Part shown: positions 17,963 to 26,644 of the stretch, piece after piece
Layout of the letters: every line of letters begins with the position of its first letter
Numbering within the stretch: the first letter of the stretch is position 1
Assembly (NCBI RefSeq): GCF_019426345.1
Contig: NZ_JAHLLW010000001.1
Coordinates: forward strand, 496,001-560,000
Length of the DNA: 64,000 nt
Reading direction: 5' to 3'
From: Marinomonas lutimaris
Lineage (GTDB): Bacteria; Pseudomonadota; Gammaproteobacteria; Pseudomonadales; Marinomonadaceae
Program-made: the position numbers and the translations under genes
The notes under the pieces: model-generated
Told to the model about the DNA's origin: nothing
What the model saw: only the letters and a program-made list of their open reading frames with translations
Database searches by the model: none

Positions 17963-18763
17963 CTATAGCACAGCGAGGTCCGTATCTAAAATATCTGTCA
18001 CAAGCATCTTTCCTGGTGCGTGTGTAATGCAAATTGGTGGTTTGGCATTACGAATGGCCACTTGTGGAGTGACGCCACAAGCCCAAAAAACTGGGATTTC
18101 GCCGTCTTTAACGCTTACAGCATCGCCGTAATCTGGCTTGTTTAAATCTGCAATGCCAATGTCTTGTGGTGAACCAAAGTGTAGTGGAGCACCGTGTGCT
18201 TTGGGAAAACGTGTGGTAATTTGAATCGCACGAATCGCATCTTTTGGAACATAAGGGCGCATGGTGACCACTGTGTTACCGAAAAAACGCCCCGCAGGCA
18301 CAGTGGCAATATTGGTTTCAAACATAGAGACATTTACGTCTTCTTCTATGTTTCTTGGCGTTAGTCCTGCTTGTGATAGCGCGTTTTCAAAAGAAAAAGA
18401 GCAGCCCAATACAAACGCCACCATGTCGTCTTGCCATAGGTCTTCAATATCGGAGCGGCTTTCGACTTTTTCGCCATTACGGTACACATAGTATTCTGGG
18501 ATGTCGTGGCGCATATCAATGTCGTTGCCAAGCTCTGGCATCGTAAAATTACCCACTTCAGATACACCAATTAAAGGACATGAAACTGGATTTTTTTGGC
18601 AATAAAGTAAAAAATCATTTGCCCAATCGGCTGGCAAAATCACCACGTTACCTTGCATCGCACCTTGTGCTAAGCCGCTAGTAACGCCCGTATGTGCCTT
18701 GCTACGAATGGCTTGGCGCAAGTCAGCGGTTTGCTGCAGTAAGGTTGATGGGGCTGATTTCAT
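17963..18763 (-). CDS. DUF1445/YcsI-family putative hydro-lyase
   Basis: A 266-residue YcsI-family protein. Diagnostic stretches are [20 protein letters not shown], then [22 protein letters not shown]-like [15 protein letters not shown], and the C-terminal [11 protein letters not shown]. In Bacillus subtilis ycsI lies in the same operon as the 5-oxoprolinase genes (ycsF, kipI, kipA). The N-terminal domain of animal D-glutamate cyclase, which links D-glutamate and 5-oxo-D-proline, is related. A role in supplying or handling 5-oxoproline is therefore plausible, but biochemical function is inferred. First gene of the operon, with a LysR-type box about 90 bases upstream. Confidence 0.85.
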   Translation of the reverse strand: MKSAPSTLLQQTADLRQAIRSKAHTGVTSGLAQGAMQGNVVILPADWANDFLLYCQKNPVSCPLIGVSEVGNFTMPELGNDIDMRHDIPEYYVYRNGEKVESRSDIEDLWQDDMVAFVLGCSFSFENALSQAGLTPRNIEEDVNVSMFETNIATVPAGRFFGNTVVTMRPYVPKDAIRAIQITTRFPKAHGAPLHFGSPQDIGIADLNKPDYGDAVSVKDGEIPVFWACGVTPQVAIRNAKPPICITHAPGKMLVTDILDTDLAVL

Positions 18764-18850
18764 TTACTTTTTCCTTATTCTTGCCACATTGTTGATAACT
18801 AAGAGTAGATCTTGCTTACCTTAAAAGTCTAATCGTGTTTTTTTGGGCTA

Positions 18851-18873
18851 TTTGATCAATTTTTTTTATCAAA
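18851..18873 (-). promoter_or_regulatory. LysR-type operator upstream of the DUF1445-TRAP-pxp operon
   Basis: TTTGAT, 11 bases, ATCAAA: a perfect 6+6 T-N11-A palindrome whose spacer contains eight T. The inner 18 bases (18854-18871) recur with one mismatch at 19817-19834 upstream of the divergent TRAP operon. It lies 88 bases upstream of the DUF1445 start codon. Confidence 0.65.
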
Positions 18874-18888
18874 TTTTTTATTTGGCTC

Positions 18889-19779
18889 TTATTTCTTCTG
18901 TGGTTTGGTTTTTTGGTCGTAGTCTTTGGCAACCTGAAGTGCCAGTTGCGCGACTTGATAAACAATATGGTCCCTTGGATCATTTAAGTAAGACGCGGTG
19001 AAAATAAGGTCATCCGGCACCCAACCTGGATCAAAAGAAATAAGACGGTTTGCCTCTATAAAACGCTGAGCCAGTTGTATTGGTAAAACACCAACGCCAA
19101 TGCCTGAGGCGATCATTTCAAAGCTGGTGGATAGTGATGTTGAAGGAAAAACTTGCCCTACTTCTCGATAGCGTCGCATTAACTCAGACATGAGTTCTTG
19201 ATAAGGGCGAGAGAGTCGAGAAAAAGAAATAATAGGTGCGCCGCTGCCCAGATCCTTGTTTTCAGTTTGTGGATGGCAGAACCAACCAAGCTGGAACGAC
19301 GGTAAAGTAATATTTTCCACATTACCTTCTGATAGCGGCCCCATTAGAAACACTAAATCCATGTTTCTGCTTAATAATTGATCGCGTAAGTTCATGGTTA
19401 TGTCGACCGAAAGTTCAACAACCAGTTTTGGGTAATGCTTCCTGAGAGCTGAAAGGAATTCAGACAGCCAGGATTGTGCAATAGTTTCTGCTACGCCGAT
19501 TCGTAATGTGCCTTTTACTTCTTCTGAGGGCGTTAGCTCAGCTCTAATTTGTGACAAATAGCTTTCTACTCGTTCTGCATGCGATCTTAGCAATAAGCCT
19601 TCTTTTGTCAGTACAACGCCACTTTTTTGACGATCAAATAGCTTAATCCCCAGCTCTTCTTCCAGCGCCGAAATTCGTGCAGAAACAGCCGGTTGGGATA
19701 AATTCATCTGCTGGGCGGCTCTTCGTACTCCGCCTAATTTTGCGACCCAAAGGAAGGTTTTTAATTGATCAAAGTTCAT
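18889..19779 (-). CDS. LysR-family transcriptional regulator (candidate regulator of both TRAP operons)
   Basis: Standard LTTR of 296 residues. The N-terminal winged HTH (LGGVRRAAQQMNLSQPAVSARISALEEELGIKLFDR) is at about residues 16-50. The effector domain begins near GTLRIGVAETIAQSWL, with a further conserved segment at SFEMIASGIGVGVLP. It lies between the two oppositely directed TRAP operons. Matching T-N11-A boxes are found at both of its ends, one in each operon's upstream region, which makes it the natural regulator. The LysR gene at 24863-25783 is a clear paralogue. Effector unknown, possibly 5-oxoproline or another lactam. Confidence 0.92.
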   Translation of the reverse strand: MNFDQLKTFLWVAKLGGVRRAAQQMNLSQPAVSARISALEEELGIKLFDRQKSGVVLTKEGLLLRSHAERVESYLSQIRAELTPSEEVKGTLRIGVAETIAQSWLSEFLSALRKHYPKLVVELSVDITMNLRDQLLSRNMDLVFLMGPLSEGNVENITLPSFQLGWFCHPQTENKDLGSGAPIISFSRLSRPYQELMSELMRRYREVGQVFPSTSLSTSFEMIASGIGVGVLPIQLAQRFIEANRLISFDPGWVPDDLIFTASYLNDPRDHIVYQVAQLALQVAKDYDQKTKPQKK

Positions 19780-19816
19780 CTCATGCGCTCTTTATTTTTG
19801 TGTTAGTTGTATTGGC

Positions 19817-19834
19817 GATCAGTTTTTTTTATCA
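19817..19834 (+). promoter_or_regulatory. LysR-type operator in the divergent LysR/TRAP intergenic region
   Basis: GATCAGTTTTTTTTATCA, identical at 17 of 18 bases to the box at 18854-18871 and in the same orientation. The GAT-N11-ATC core fits the LysR T-N11-A rule. It is 38 bases from the LysR start codon and 135 bases before the TRAP binding-protein start. Confidence 0.65.
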
Positions 19835-19969
19835 CTTTAGAAAGAAAATAGCGAATTGACTTTATCACTTGAGCGTTCAACACTGAACTCAGCCTATCTG
19901 AAGACAATTTGTCTTTTGGGGTATATAAAAAAATTTGTAACCAACAAATTCACAAAATAGGACACGAAC

Positions 19970-21034
19970 ATGACTAAGCAGAATATATGCAAAACGGGGA
20001 TGCCTTTTGTTTTAGCTGGGGCGCTTTTCACAGGTAATACTTTTGCAGATGAGTCTCTTTCTATTGTCGGTAGTTGGAGCAGCTTGCCGCTTTATAAACA
20101 ATTTGAACAACCCTTTTGGACAAACACATTGCCTAGTGACAGCAAGGGTGATTTTAGTGTTTCTATGACAACGCATGACCAAATGGGGATTGGCGGTGGC
20201 GATGTTTTTCGAATGCTGGGTGATGGCGTTTTTGATATTGGCATGACGGTTGGCGACTATGCCGTTGCTGATGCACCAGCATTAGAAGGACTAGATGTTC
20301 CTCTATTAGCGAATACAGCGGAAGAAGCCCACAAAATGGTAAATGCAGCTCGTCCAATGGTCGAAAAGATTTATGAGACAGCCTTTAACTCGAAAGTATT
20401 GGCCATTGTACCTTACCCACCTCAAGTGGTGTTTTGTAAGGTGCCGGTATCGTCTCTAGAGGATTTATCTGGTTTGAAAGTTCGTGCTTCTGGTCGTATG
20501 ACTGCGAAGTTCTTAGATGCGTTAGGCGCACAAAGCGTGAATATTGGATTTGGTGAAGTGCCAGGCGCTTTACAGCGTGGCGTTATCGATTGTGCAGTGA
20601 CTGGCGCAGGCTCTGGTTATAGCGCGGGTTGGTGGGAAGTAACCACGACTCTGATGACCTTGCCATTGGGTGGATGGGATCCTGTGGTTACGGCCATTAA
20701 TCTAGACAAATGGGACGATCTTTCAAACGAGCAGCAAGCATTCCTACAATCTGAAGTTGCTACTAAATTCGAAAAACCAGTATGGGACGCCGCTCAGGGT
20801 GACCTTGATCAAGATGTGGCTTGTTTAACTGCTAACGGCGAATGCGCCAAGGGGCCAAGCCATAGCATGAAGTTGGTTGAGCCGAGTGACGCTGACTTAG
20901 CACATGCTAAAGATATTCTTACCTCAAAAGTATTACCAGACTGGGCGGATCGCGCTGGCAAGGACTGGGTAAAAGAGTGGAATAGCACAGTTGGGAAGGC
21001 TGTTGGTATTCAAGTCGCTGTGACTGGAGAATAG
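19970..21034 (+). CDS. TRAP transporter substrate-binding protein, second system
   Basis: Periplasmic DctP-like binding protein of 354 residues. A signal peptide spans MTKQNICKTGMPFVLAGALF and ends at TFA-D. Conserved parts are FRMLGDGVFDIGMTVGDYA, then SSLEDLSGLKVRASGRM containing the ligand-binding arginine, and GALQRGVIDCAVTG. Four later Cys residues are unusual (VVFCKVPV, VIDCAVTG, VACLTANGEC), and a disulfide is possible in the C-terminal loop. It is the first gene of a five-gene operon with intergenic gaps of at most 8 bases. Substrate unknown; the distant relation to the pxp-linked protein and the downstream amidase point to an amide- or lactam-like acid. Confidence 0.9.
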   Translation: MTKQNICKTGMPFVLAGALFTGNTFADESLSIVGSWSSLPLYKQFEQPFWTNTLPSDSKGDFSVSMTTHDQMGIGGGDVFRMLGDGVFDIGMTVGDYAVADAPALEGLDVPLLANTAEEAHKMVNAARPMVEKIYETAFNSKVLAIVPYPPQVVFCKVPVSSLEDLSGLKVRASGRMTAKFLDALGAQSVNIGFGEVPGALQRGVIDCAVTGAGSGYSAGWWEVTTTLMTLPLGGWDPVVTAINLDKWDDLSNEQQAFLQSEVATKFEKPVWDAAQGDLDQDVACLTANGECAKGPSHSMKLVEPSDADLAHAKDILTSKVLPDWADRAGKDWVKEWNSTVGKAVGIQVAVTGE

Positions 21035-21039
21035 TTACC

Positions 21040-21570
21040 ATGATGTGCATTATTGATTGGTTAAAACGTATCAATAATGGGGTGGCGATTGCTGCAGGCC
21101 TAGTTTTGTTGGTCTGCATTCTCCTCATTCTAGTTGATATTGTGTTGCGGGAATTCGGCATTAGTTTTGGTGGTTCAGAAGAAATCTCTGGTTATGTCAT
21201 GGCGTCCGTTTCTAGCTGGGGGATTTGTTATGCATTAACAGAAAAAGCCCATGTACGTATTGATGTGTTAAGAAACAAAAGTAAGGCAGTAGGGCGTTCA
21301 ATTTCAGATCTTATTGCTTTGTGCGCTACGTCATTTGTGGCGATTTATGCCGCTTATTATGTGATTCCTGTCGTGGAAAAAAGCTTTAAGCGACAGTCAC
21401 TTGCCAATACTTCATTAGAGACGCCACTTATCATTCCTCAATCTATATGGATGGCGGGGTGGATATGGTTTGCTGTTACTTCATGCGTGTTACTGGTTTG
21501 TGCTACTTGGTTGGTTATTCAGCGTAAACACGATCAAGTAGACGATATTATCGGTACGGGGACTGAATAA
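21040..21570 (+). CDS. TRAP transporter small permease (DctQ family), second system
   Basis: A 176-residue four-helix subunit. The first helix is around VAIAAGLVLLVCILLILVDI. The DctQ segment GGSEEISGYVMASVSSWGICYALTEKAHVRIDVLR is well conserved. It starts 5 bases after the binding-protein gene, with GGAGAA upstream of two consecutive ATG codons. Its stop shares one base with the start of the large permease (TAATG). Confidence 0.9.
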   Translation: MMCIIDWLKRINNGVAIAAGLVLLVCILLILVDIVLREFGISFGGSEEISGYVMASVSSWGICYALTEKAHVRIDVLRNKSKAVGRSISDLIALCATSFVAIYAAYYVIPVVEKSFKRQSLANTSLETPLIIPQSIWMAGWIWFAVTSCVLLVCATWLVIQRKHDQVDDIIGTGTE

Positions 21571-22850
21571 TGCTTCCTTTTACGTTTTTTGGTCTGTTAG
21601 GCCTGCTCGCTTTATCTATTCCTGTTGGTATTGTGTTGTTTCTATTGGCGTTTGGGGTTGATGAGTTTTTTAGCCCTTTTCCTCTAATGCGTGGACTAGG
21701 GCAAGTTTTATGGTCTTCGTCTAATCACTCAACGCTCATTGCTGTACCGCTGTTTGTACTGATCGGTGAGATTTTATTGCGCAGCGGTGTGGCACAGAAA
21801 ACCTACGGTGCCCTTAACGCTTGGGTTTCGTGGCTGCCGGGTGGTCTGATACACGCCAATATTGCAACGGCGACTATGTTTTCAGCGACGTCGGGCTCTT
21901 CTGTGGCAACCGCAGCAACGGTAGCGACCGTTGCGACACCTCAAGCAGAAAAGCTAGGTTACGATCAACGCTTATTTACTGGCTCTATCGCCGCAGGCGG
22001 TACTTTGGGGATTTTGATCCCACCGTCTATAAACTTGATCGTTTATGGTTTTCTGACAGAAAGCTCTATTCCGAAATTGTTTCTAGCTGGCATTGTTCCA
22101 GGTATCAGCATGGCGCTGATGTTTATGATAGTGACTGTCATTATTTGTTCTATTTGGCCGCGTTTAGGGGGGCCAAAACAGCACAGTAGCTGGAAAGAAA
22201 AGTTTGTCGCATTGAAGTCCCTTCTGCCTGTTCTGGTTTTATTGTTCAGCATTGTTGGCTCTATCTATTTGGGCTGGGCCACACCGACAGAAGCCGCTGC
22301 TATTGGCGTGTTGATTGCGCTTGTTCTAGCCCTTGCTTACAAGGCATTTTCGAAGAAGATGCTGCTTGATAGCTTATCAGGAACCATACGAATTACGGCC
22401 ATGATTATGTTGGTGGTATTGGGCGCGTATGTTCTCAATTTCGCTTTAACCGCTGCGGGTGTGGGCCGGACGTTACAAAATCTGTTAGCAGGTCTTGGGC
22501 TAAGCGCGATCGCTACCTTGCTGATTATTGTCTTGATGTACATTGTTCTAGGGTTCTTTATTGAGACCTTGTCGCTGATGGTGGCGACCATTCCTATTGT
22601 CGTTCCCATTATTGTTGAGCTTGGCTACGACAAAATTTGGTTCGGTATTCTAATGATCATTTTGGTTGAGATGGCATTGATTACCCCACCTGTTGGATTG
22701 AATTTATACGTTGTTAACTCTGCCCGGAAGAACGGCAAAATCTCAGATGTGGTCATGGGCAGCTTGCCTTACGTTGGCGTGATGATCTTGATGATTATTC
22801 TGCTTATTGCTTATCCAAGTATTTCTCTTTACCTACCTAATAATTTTTAA
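21570..22850 (+). CDS. TRAP transporter large permease (DctM family), second system
   Basis: Twelve-helix DctM subunit of 426 residues. Landmarks are GSSVATAATVATVATPQAEKLGYDQRLF, then AAGGTLGILIPPSINLIVYG and TPTEAAAIGVLIAL, and near the end EMALITPPVGLNLYVV. It is clearly homologous to the permease at 14943-16250, so the two carriers are related systems with separate substrates or affinities. Translation is coupled to the small permease by a TAATG overlap. Confidence 0.93.
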   Translation: MLPFTFFGLLGLLALSIPVGIVLFLLAFGVDEFFSPFPLMRGLGQVLWSSSNHSTLIAVPLFVLIGEILLRSGVAQKTYGALNAWVSWLPGGLIHANIATATMFSATSGSSVATAATVATVATPQAEKLGYDQRLFTGSIAAGGTLGILIPPSINLIVYGFLTESSIPKLFLAGIVPGISMALMFMIVTVIICSIWPRLGGPKQHSSWKEKFVALKSLLPVLVLLFSIVGSIYLGWATPTEAAAIGVLIALVLALAYKAFSKKMLLDSLSGTIRITAMIMLVVLGAYVLNFALTAAGVGRTLQNLLAGLGLSAIATLLIIVLMYIVLGFFIETLSLMVATIPIVVPIIVELGYDKIWFGILMIILVEMALITPPVGLNLYVVNSARKNGKISDVVMGSLPYVGVMILMIILLIAYPSISLYLPNNF

Positions 22851-22858
22851 GGAAAATC

Positions 22859-23512
22859 ATGTTATTTACCGTGAATGAAACTGCAAAGCAAATTGATATC
22901 AAACACTTAGTCATTGCTGGCTGGACAGCCCGAGACATGGAGTCTGTTCAAGAACACATTGATGAGTTAATAGAAATTGGCGTAACGCCGCCTTCTACTG
23001 TGCCATTATTTTACCGTGCATCTAACTTGCTAGTGACGCAAGATCCGATTGTTGAAGTGTTAAGTGGGGATACCTCTGGTGAAGTTGAACCATTAATTAT
23101 CAAGGCAGAAGGCAAATTGTGGCTGGGTGTGGGTTCTGATCATACTGATAGAAAGCTAGAAGCGCATTCTGTTGCTCATTCAAAGCAAGTATCGGTAAAA
23201 CCAGTTTCTTCCACGCTATGGGATTTTGATGAAGTAGCGGATCATTTAGATGAGTTGCTAATCGAATCTTGGGTAGACGAAGGTGAAGGTTGGACTCAGT
23301 ATCAAAAAGGTTCATTGGCGAACATTCGTCCTTTGACGGAATTGATTGAGAAGGGTAACTTGCCTGAAGGAAGTGCGATGTTATGTGGAACTTGCCCTGC
23401 GATTGGTGGTGTACGTCGTACAGAAAAATTTCGTATGAGTATTCATGACCCTGTATTAAATCGCACTATTTCATGTGAATACATCACCAAAGAATTGCCA
23501 ATAGTGAGCTAA
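22859..23512 (+). CDS. DUF2848 family protein
   Basis: A 217-residue protein that I recognise as DUF2848 from the sequence LWLGVGSDHTDRKLEA followed by HSVAHSKQVSVKPV and the late segment LPEGSAMLCGTCPAIGGVR. In my understanding the family resembles fumarylacetoacetate-hydrolase-like folds, but no reaction is established. The conserved D-H-T-D-R and E residues look like a metal or substrate site, and a C-x-T-C pair sits near the C-terminus. AAGGAAAATC precedes the ATG, 8 bases after the permease gene, and 3 bases separate it from the amidase. Context suggests it acts on the imported compound before or after amide hydrolysis. Confidence 0.75.
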   Translation: MLFTVNETAKQIDIKHLVIAGWTARDMESVQEHIDELIEIGVTPPSTVPLFYRASNLLVTQDPIVEVLSGDTSGEVEPLIIKAEGKLWLGVGSDHTDRKLEAHSVAHSKQVSVKPVSSTLWDFDEVADHLDELLIESWVDEGEGWTQYQKGSLANIRPLTELIEKGNLPEGSAMLCGTCPAIGGVRRTEKFRMSIHDPVLNRTISCEYITKELPIVS

Positions 23513-23515
23513 TGT

Positions 23516-24784
23516 ATGACGCAACCAAAATCATCGAATTTTGCTTGGCAGGATAGAGATCTTATTGCCAAGTGGAAGAGTGCTTTAGATATTATCGATT
23601 CAAAAGGTCAGTCAGTTTTTACTGAGTTATTTGATTATGTTGAGCCTCAGCCAGGGTCATTAAATGGGGCGATTATTTCTATTAAAGACCTGTTTCAAGT
23701 ACAAGGATATAAGACACAAGCAGGTTCTGTATTTATTAACCAACAGCTTGCAAAGCAAGATGCCGCTGCCGTTGCTTTGTTAAGAGCCGCTGGTGCGAGT
23801 TTCTTGGGTCACACCAATATGACGGAGCTGGCGTATTCTGGGTTGGGCTTGAATCCCCATTATGGCACGCCGGACAATCCGATTAATGCTGGTCGCATTA
23901 CCGGAGGATCGACCAGTGGTGGTGCCGCGTCTGTCGCTTTGGGTGTGGCGGATGCAACGCTTGGTACCGATACTGGCGGTTCATTGCGTATTCCAGCGGC
24001 GTTTTGTGGCTTGACTGGTTTTAAACCATCACAGCAAACTGTCTCAAGGGAAGGTTGTTTGCCATTGTCTGATGAGCTTGATTCAGTCGGTCCAATTGCT
24101 AAAACAGTAGAAGAATGTGAATTGCTTTGGCATGTATTGTCTGGGGCACCGTCAGTGGATTCAGCAAAAAGCACGGATTCTTCTCAGTTGAAGCTAGTCG
24201 TACCAAGTAACTTTGGTATGAATGATTTGGATGCGCTGGTTGAGGATGGTTTTGAGGAGAAGCTAGCTTGTCTTGAGGCCGCTGGTGTTGTAGTTGAACG
24301 ACGTTTCATTGAAGCTCTAGAAGCCTATAAAACCTTGCCAGTTTGGCAATTCTCGTCGTTCGAAAGTCAGGCGTTTTATAGTCAGAACTATGACTTAGAG
24401 ACTGCGGATATTGATCCACGAGTTGCTTCTCGTATCGCCCGTGCGAAAACCATTAATGCTGAGGACTTTCAGAGAACTCAAGCGGCTCGACAGGCTTTTA
24501 TTAAGCGAATGGCAGAGGAAGAACCTAATACCGTTTTCTTGTTGCCGACCGTTGCTGTTGTCGCGCCTAAATTGACGGATTTAGCACAAGACTCCGAATA
24601 CGATCGTTTAAACCTGTTGTGTCTGCGCAATACCTCGTTAGCCAATGTTTTAAATGGTTGTAGTATTTCTGTTCCTTTCCGTTTTCAACAAGAGCCTATG
24701 GGGCTGATGTTGACGGCTGGCAATGGTAAGGACCAAGTGTTGTTAAGCTTAGCGAAACAAATAGAAGCTATTTTACAAGGCTAG
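23516..24784 (+). CDS. Amidase signature family hydrolase
   Basis: A 422-residue amidase with the complete Ser-cisSer-Lys triad. The lysine is in AIISIKDLFQVQG (about residue 60), and the serines are in the glycine-rich signature GGSTSGGAASVALGVADATLG and in TDTGGSLRIPAAF just after. It resembles GatA-type amidases but lies far from gatC/gatB and within a TRAP operon, so it is a catabolic amidase rather than the tRNA amidotransferase subunit. It starts 3 bases after the DUF2848 gene; the ribosome site is weak, which suggests coupling. Substrate unknown. Last gene of the operon, convergent with a LysR gene. Confidence 0.92.
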   Translation: MTQPKSSNFAWQDRDLIAKWKSALDIIDSKGQSVFTELFDYVEPQPGSLNGAIISIKDLFQVQGYKTQAGSVFINQQLAKQDAAAVALLRAAGASFLGHTNMTELAYSGLGLNPHYGTPDNPINAGRITGGSTSGGAASVALGVADATLGTDTGGSLRIPAAFCGLTGFKPSQQTVSREGCLPLSDELDSVGPIAKTVEECELLWHVLSGAPSVDSAKSTDSSQLKLVVPSNFGMNDLDALVEDGFEEKLACLEAAGVVVERRFIEALEAYKTLPVWQFSSFESQAFYSQNYDLETADIDPRVASRIARAKTINAEDFQRTQAARQAFIKRMAEEEPNTVFLLPTVAVVAPKLTDLAQDSEYDRLNLLCLRNTSLANVLNGCSISVPFRFQQEPMGLMLTAGNGKDQVLLSLAKQIEAILQG

Positions 24785-24862
24785 TTATTTTGTTTGCTCT
24801 AAAAAGCTTGGCGTATCGGTTAAAGAGCGGCAAGTTTTTTGTTTGTCTATTTAAGTGCTTTC

Positions 24863-25783
24863 TTAAGCTCTGTTATCTTCTCCGGTTTGCTTTTTGCTGT
24901 ACTCTTGGGCAGCAAGTACGGCAGTATTTGTCGCCACTTCAGCAATCGGGTTAAATGGCTCATCTGAATAGGATGCGGTGAACGTAAGGTCGCTGGGTGT
25001 CCAAACGGCACGAATTTTTTGCAGGCTGCCCGCTTCCAGCTCCTTGGCGATCATAATGTTCGGCAAAGTAGAAATGCCGACCGCATCAATGGCTAAACTT
25101 CGGCAGGCGGCCAATGATGTAGAGGCGAAGAAGTGCGCGGGTGCGCCATCCAGCTCACGGAATTTTTGGTTAATTTCGACATAAGGTTTAGTGGCGCGAG
25201 CATAGGTAATGATTGGCCATTTGGCTAACTCTTCTAGATACAAAAGCCTATCGGGCAGATCTAGGTTCGGGCTGGCGACCCAAGAGAGAGAAAAAGTACA
25301 GAGCTCTCGGTTAACAATGTTCGGCTCAGAAATCGGTCCCATTAGCAGCCCTAAATCCAGTGTTCTGTCCTTGATACTTGTCGTTAGGTTTGCCGTGATA
25401 TCGACCGTCATTTCCACATCTAGGTTTGGCATATCTTTGTGCAGACGAGAAAGAAAATCCGGCAGCCAAGTGTTTACTATTGTTTCAGATACACCTAAAC
25501 GCAGTACGCCAGAATAAGCGGTGGAAAGACCGGCACGTTTTCGTAGTTGCTCGGTCTGGTAAAGAATTTTTTCTATATAAGGGAGTAATTCTTTGCCTTT
25601 GGAGGTCAACATAATCGGGCTGGAACCGCCTTCTCGTTCGAAAAGTTTAACGCCTAACTCAGCTTCTAATCCCGCAATCCGAGCTGAAATAGCTGGTTGC
25701 GTGGTATGAAGTCGCTCTGCGGCTTTACGGAAATTGCCTAACGAGGCAACCCATACGAAGGTTTCTAGGCGTTTGTAGTTCAT
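24863..25783 (-). CDS. LysR-family transcriptional regulator, paralogue of the 18889-19779 gene
   Basis: LTTR of 306 residues. The HTH is at about 16-50 (LGNFRKAAERLHTTQPAISARIAGLEAELGVKLFER), followed by an effector domain starting at GVLRLGVSETIVNTWLPDFL. It aligns with the other LysR gene throughout (shared blocks RLGVSETI/RIGVAETI, VDITANL/VDITMNL, LLMGPISE/LMGPLSE, and SYSDEPFNPI/SYLNDPRDHI near the end), so the two are duplicates. It converges on the amidase gene with a 78-base gap. Probable second regulator of the TRAP/amidase operon, but no matching operator was found in its own upstream region. Confidence 0.92.
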   Translation of the reverse strand: MNYKRLETFVWVASLGNFRKAAERLHTTQPAISARIAGLEAELGVKLFEREGGSSPIMLTSKGKELLPYIEKILYQTEQLRKRAGLSTAYSGVLRLGVSETIVNTWLPDFLSRLHKDMPNLDVEMTVDITANLTTSIKDRTLDLGLLMGPISEPNIVNRELCTFSLSWVASPNLDLPDRLLYLEELAKWPIITYARATKPYVEINQKFRELDGAPAHFFASTSLAACRSLAIDAVGISTLPNIMIAKELEAGSLQKIRAVWTPSDLTFTASYSDEPFNPIAEVATNTAVLAAQEYSKKQTGEDNRA

Positions 25784-25942
25784 ATTGTTACTCCGTAAGA
25801 GGCCTTAACTTAGTAGTTATTGCGCAAAAGGGTATAAGGCTGACGATGTTTCGGCAATCTTTTCGTTAACTCTTGCCAGAGTCATAGGAGTGGCACAAAG
25901 CTTGCGGTATGCTGTGAACAATTTTATAGGATCATTATAAAC

Positions 25943-26524
25943 ATGAATAAATTGATTACGTTATTGCTTAAAGGGTTAGTGGCGGTTTTACCGATTGGCT
26001 TGACCGTGTATTTGATCTATTGGTTGCTGGCGACAGGTGAAGCTATTGCTCAGCCGCTTTTATTATTCCTTATTCCCGATGCGCTGTATTTTCCAGGATT
26101 AGGCTTAATTGCTACGTTGGGCGCTTTGGTATTGATTGGGTTCTTAGTCAACCTTTATGGTGTTCGTTATTTGGTGAAGTTGAGCCAAAACATTTTTGAG
26201 CGTATTCCGTTAGTGAAGTCCATTTATGGCGCCATTAAAGACATGATGATGGTGTTTAACTTGGCGGAAAAGAAGGAAATGAAGAGCGTAGTGTCAATTG
26301 AATGGAATGGCGCTCAAGTTATTGGTTTTATTACTGGTGAACAAACTGGGCAGCAGTTATTTGGAGAACAAAATTTAGTGGGTATTTATGTGCCACTTAG
26401 CTATCAAATTGGTGGTATGACGCTTTATATCTCCCGTGATCGCTTAACCGAGTTGGACATAGGTGTAGAAGAAGCTATGCGTCTTGCCTTGACGGCTGGG
26501 GTGCAGGGAAAACCTAAGCCTTAA
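25943..26524 (+). CDS. DUF502 family membrane protein
   Basis: A 193-residue inner-membrane protein of the DUF502 family. Two helices lie near residues 9-29 (LKGLVAVLPIGLTVYLIYWLL) and 48-70 (YFPGLGLIATLGALVLIGFLVNL), followed by IPLVKSIYGAIKDMM, a hallmark of the family, and a soluble C-terminal part with PLSYQIGGMTLYISRDRL. Function unknown. Monocistronic, with TTATAGGATC before the ATG. Confidence 0.88.
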   Translation: MNKLITLLLKGLVAVLPIGLTVYLIYWLLATGEAIAQPLLLFLIPDALYFPGLGLIATLGALVLIGFLVNLYGVRYLVKLSQNIFERIPLVKSIYGAIKDMMMVFNLAEKKEMKSVVSIEWNGAQVIGFITGEQTGQQLFGEQNLVGIYVPLSYQIGGMTLYISRDRLTELDIGVEEAMRLALTAGVQGKPKP

Positions 26525-26644
26525 TACTTTAACGTGCGTTTTTTACTAGAAATCATTGGGGCTTGAGTCAAAACTCTTTATCATACACTTCTTTTTTAGT
26601 AACTCTTTAAAGTGATGTTGGCGAGTATGCAAGAAGTGGTACAA

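Noticed and set aside
23516..24784. Amidase considered as GatA of the tRNA amidotransferase
   Set aside because: No gatB or gatC nearby, and it lies in a TRAP operon, so a catabolic amidase is more likely.
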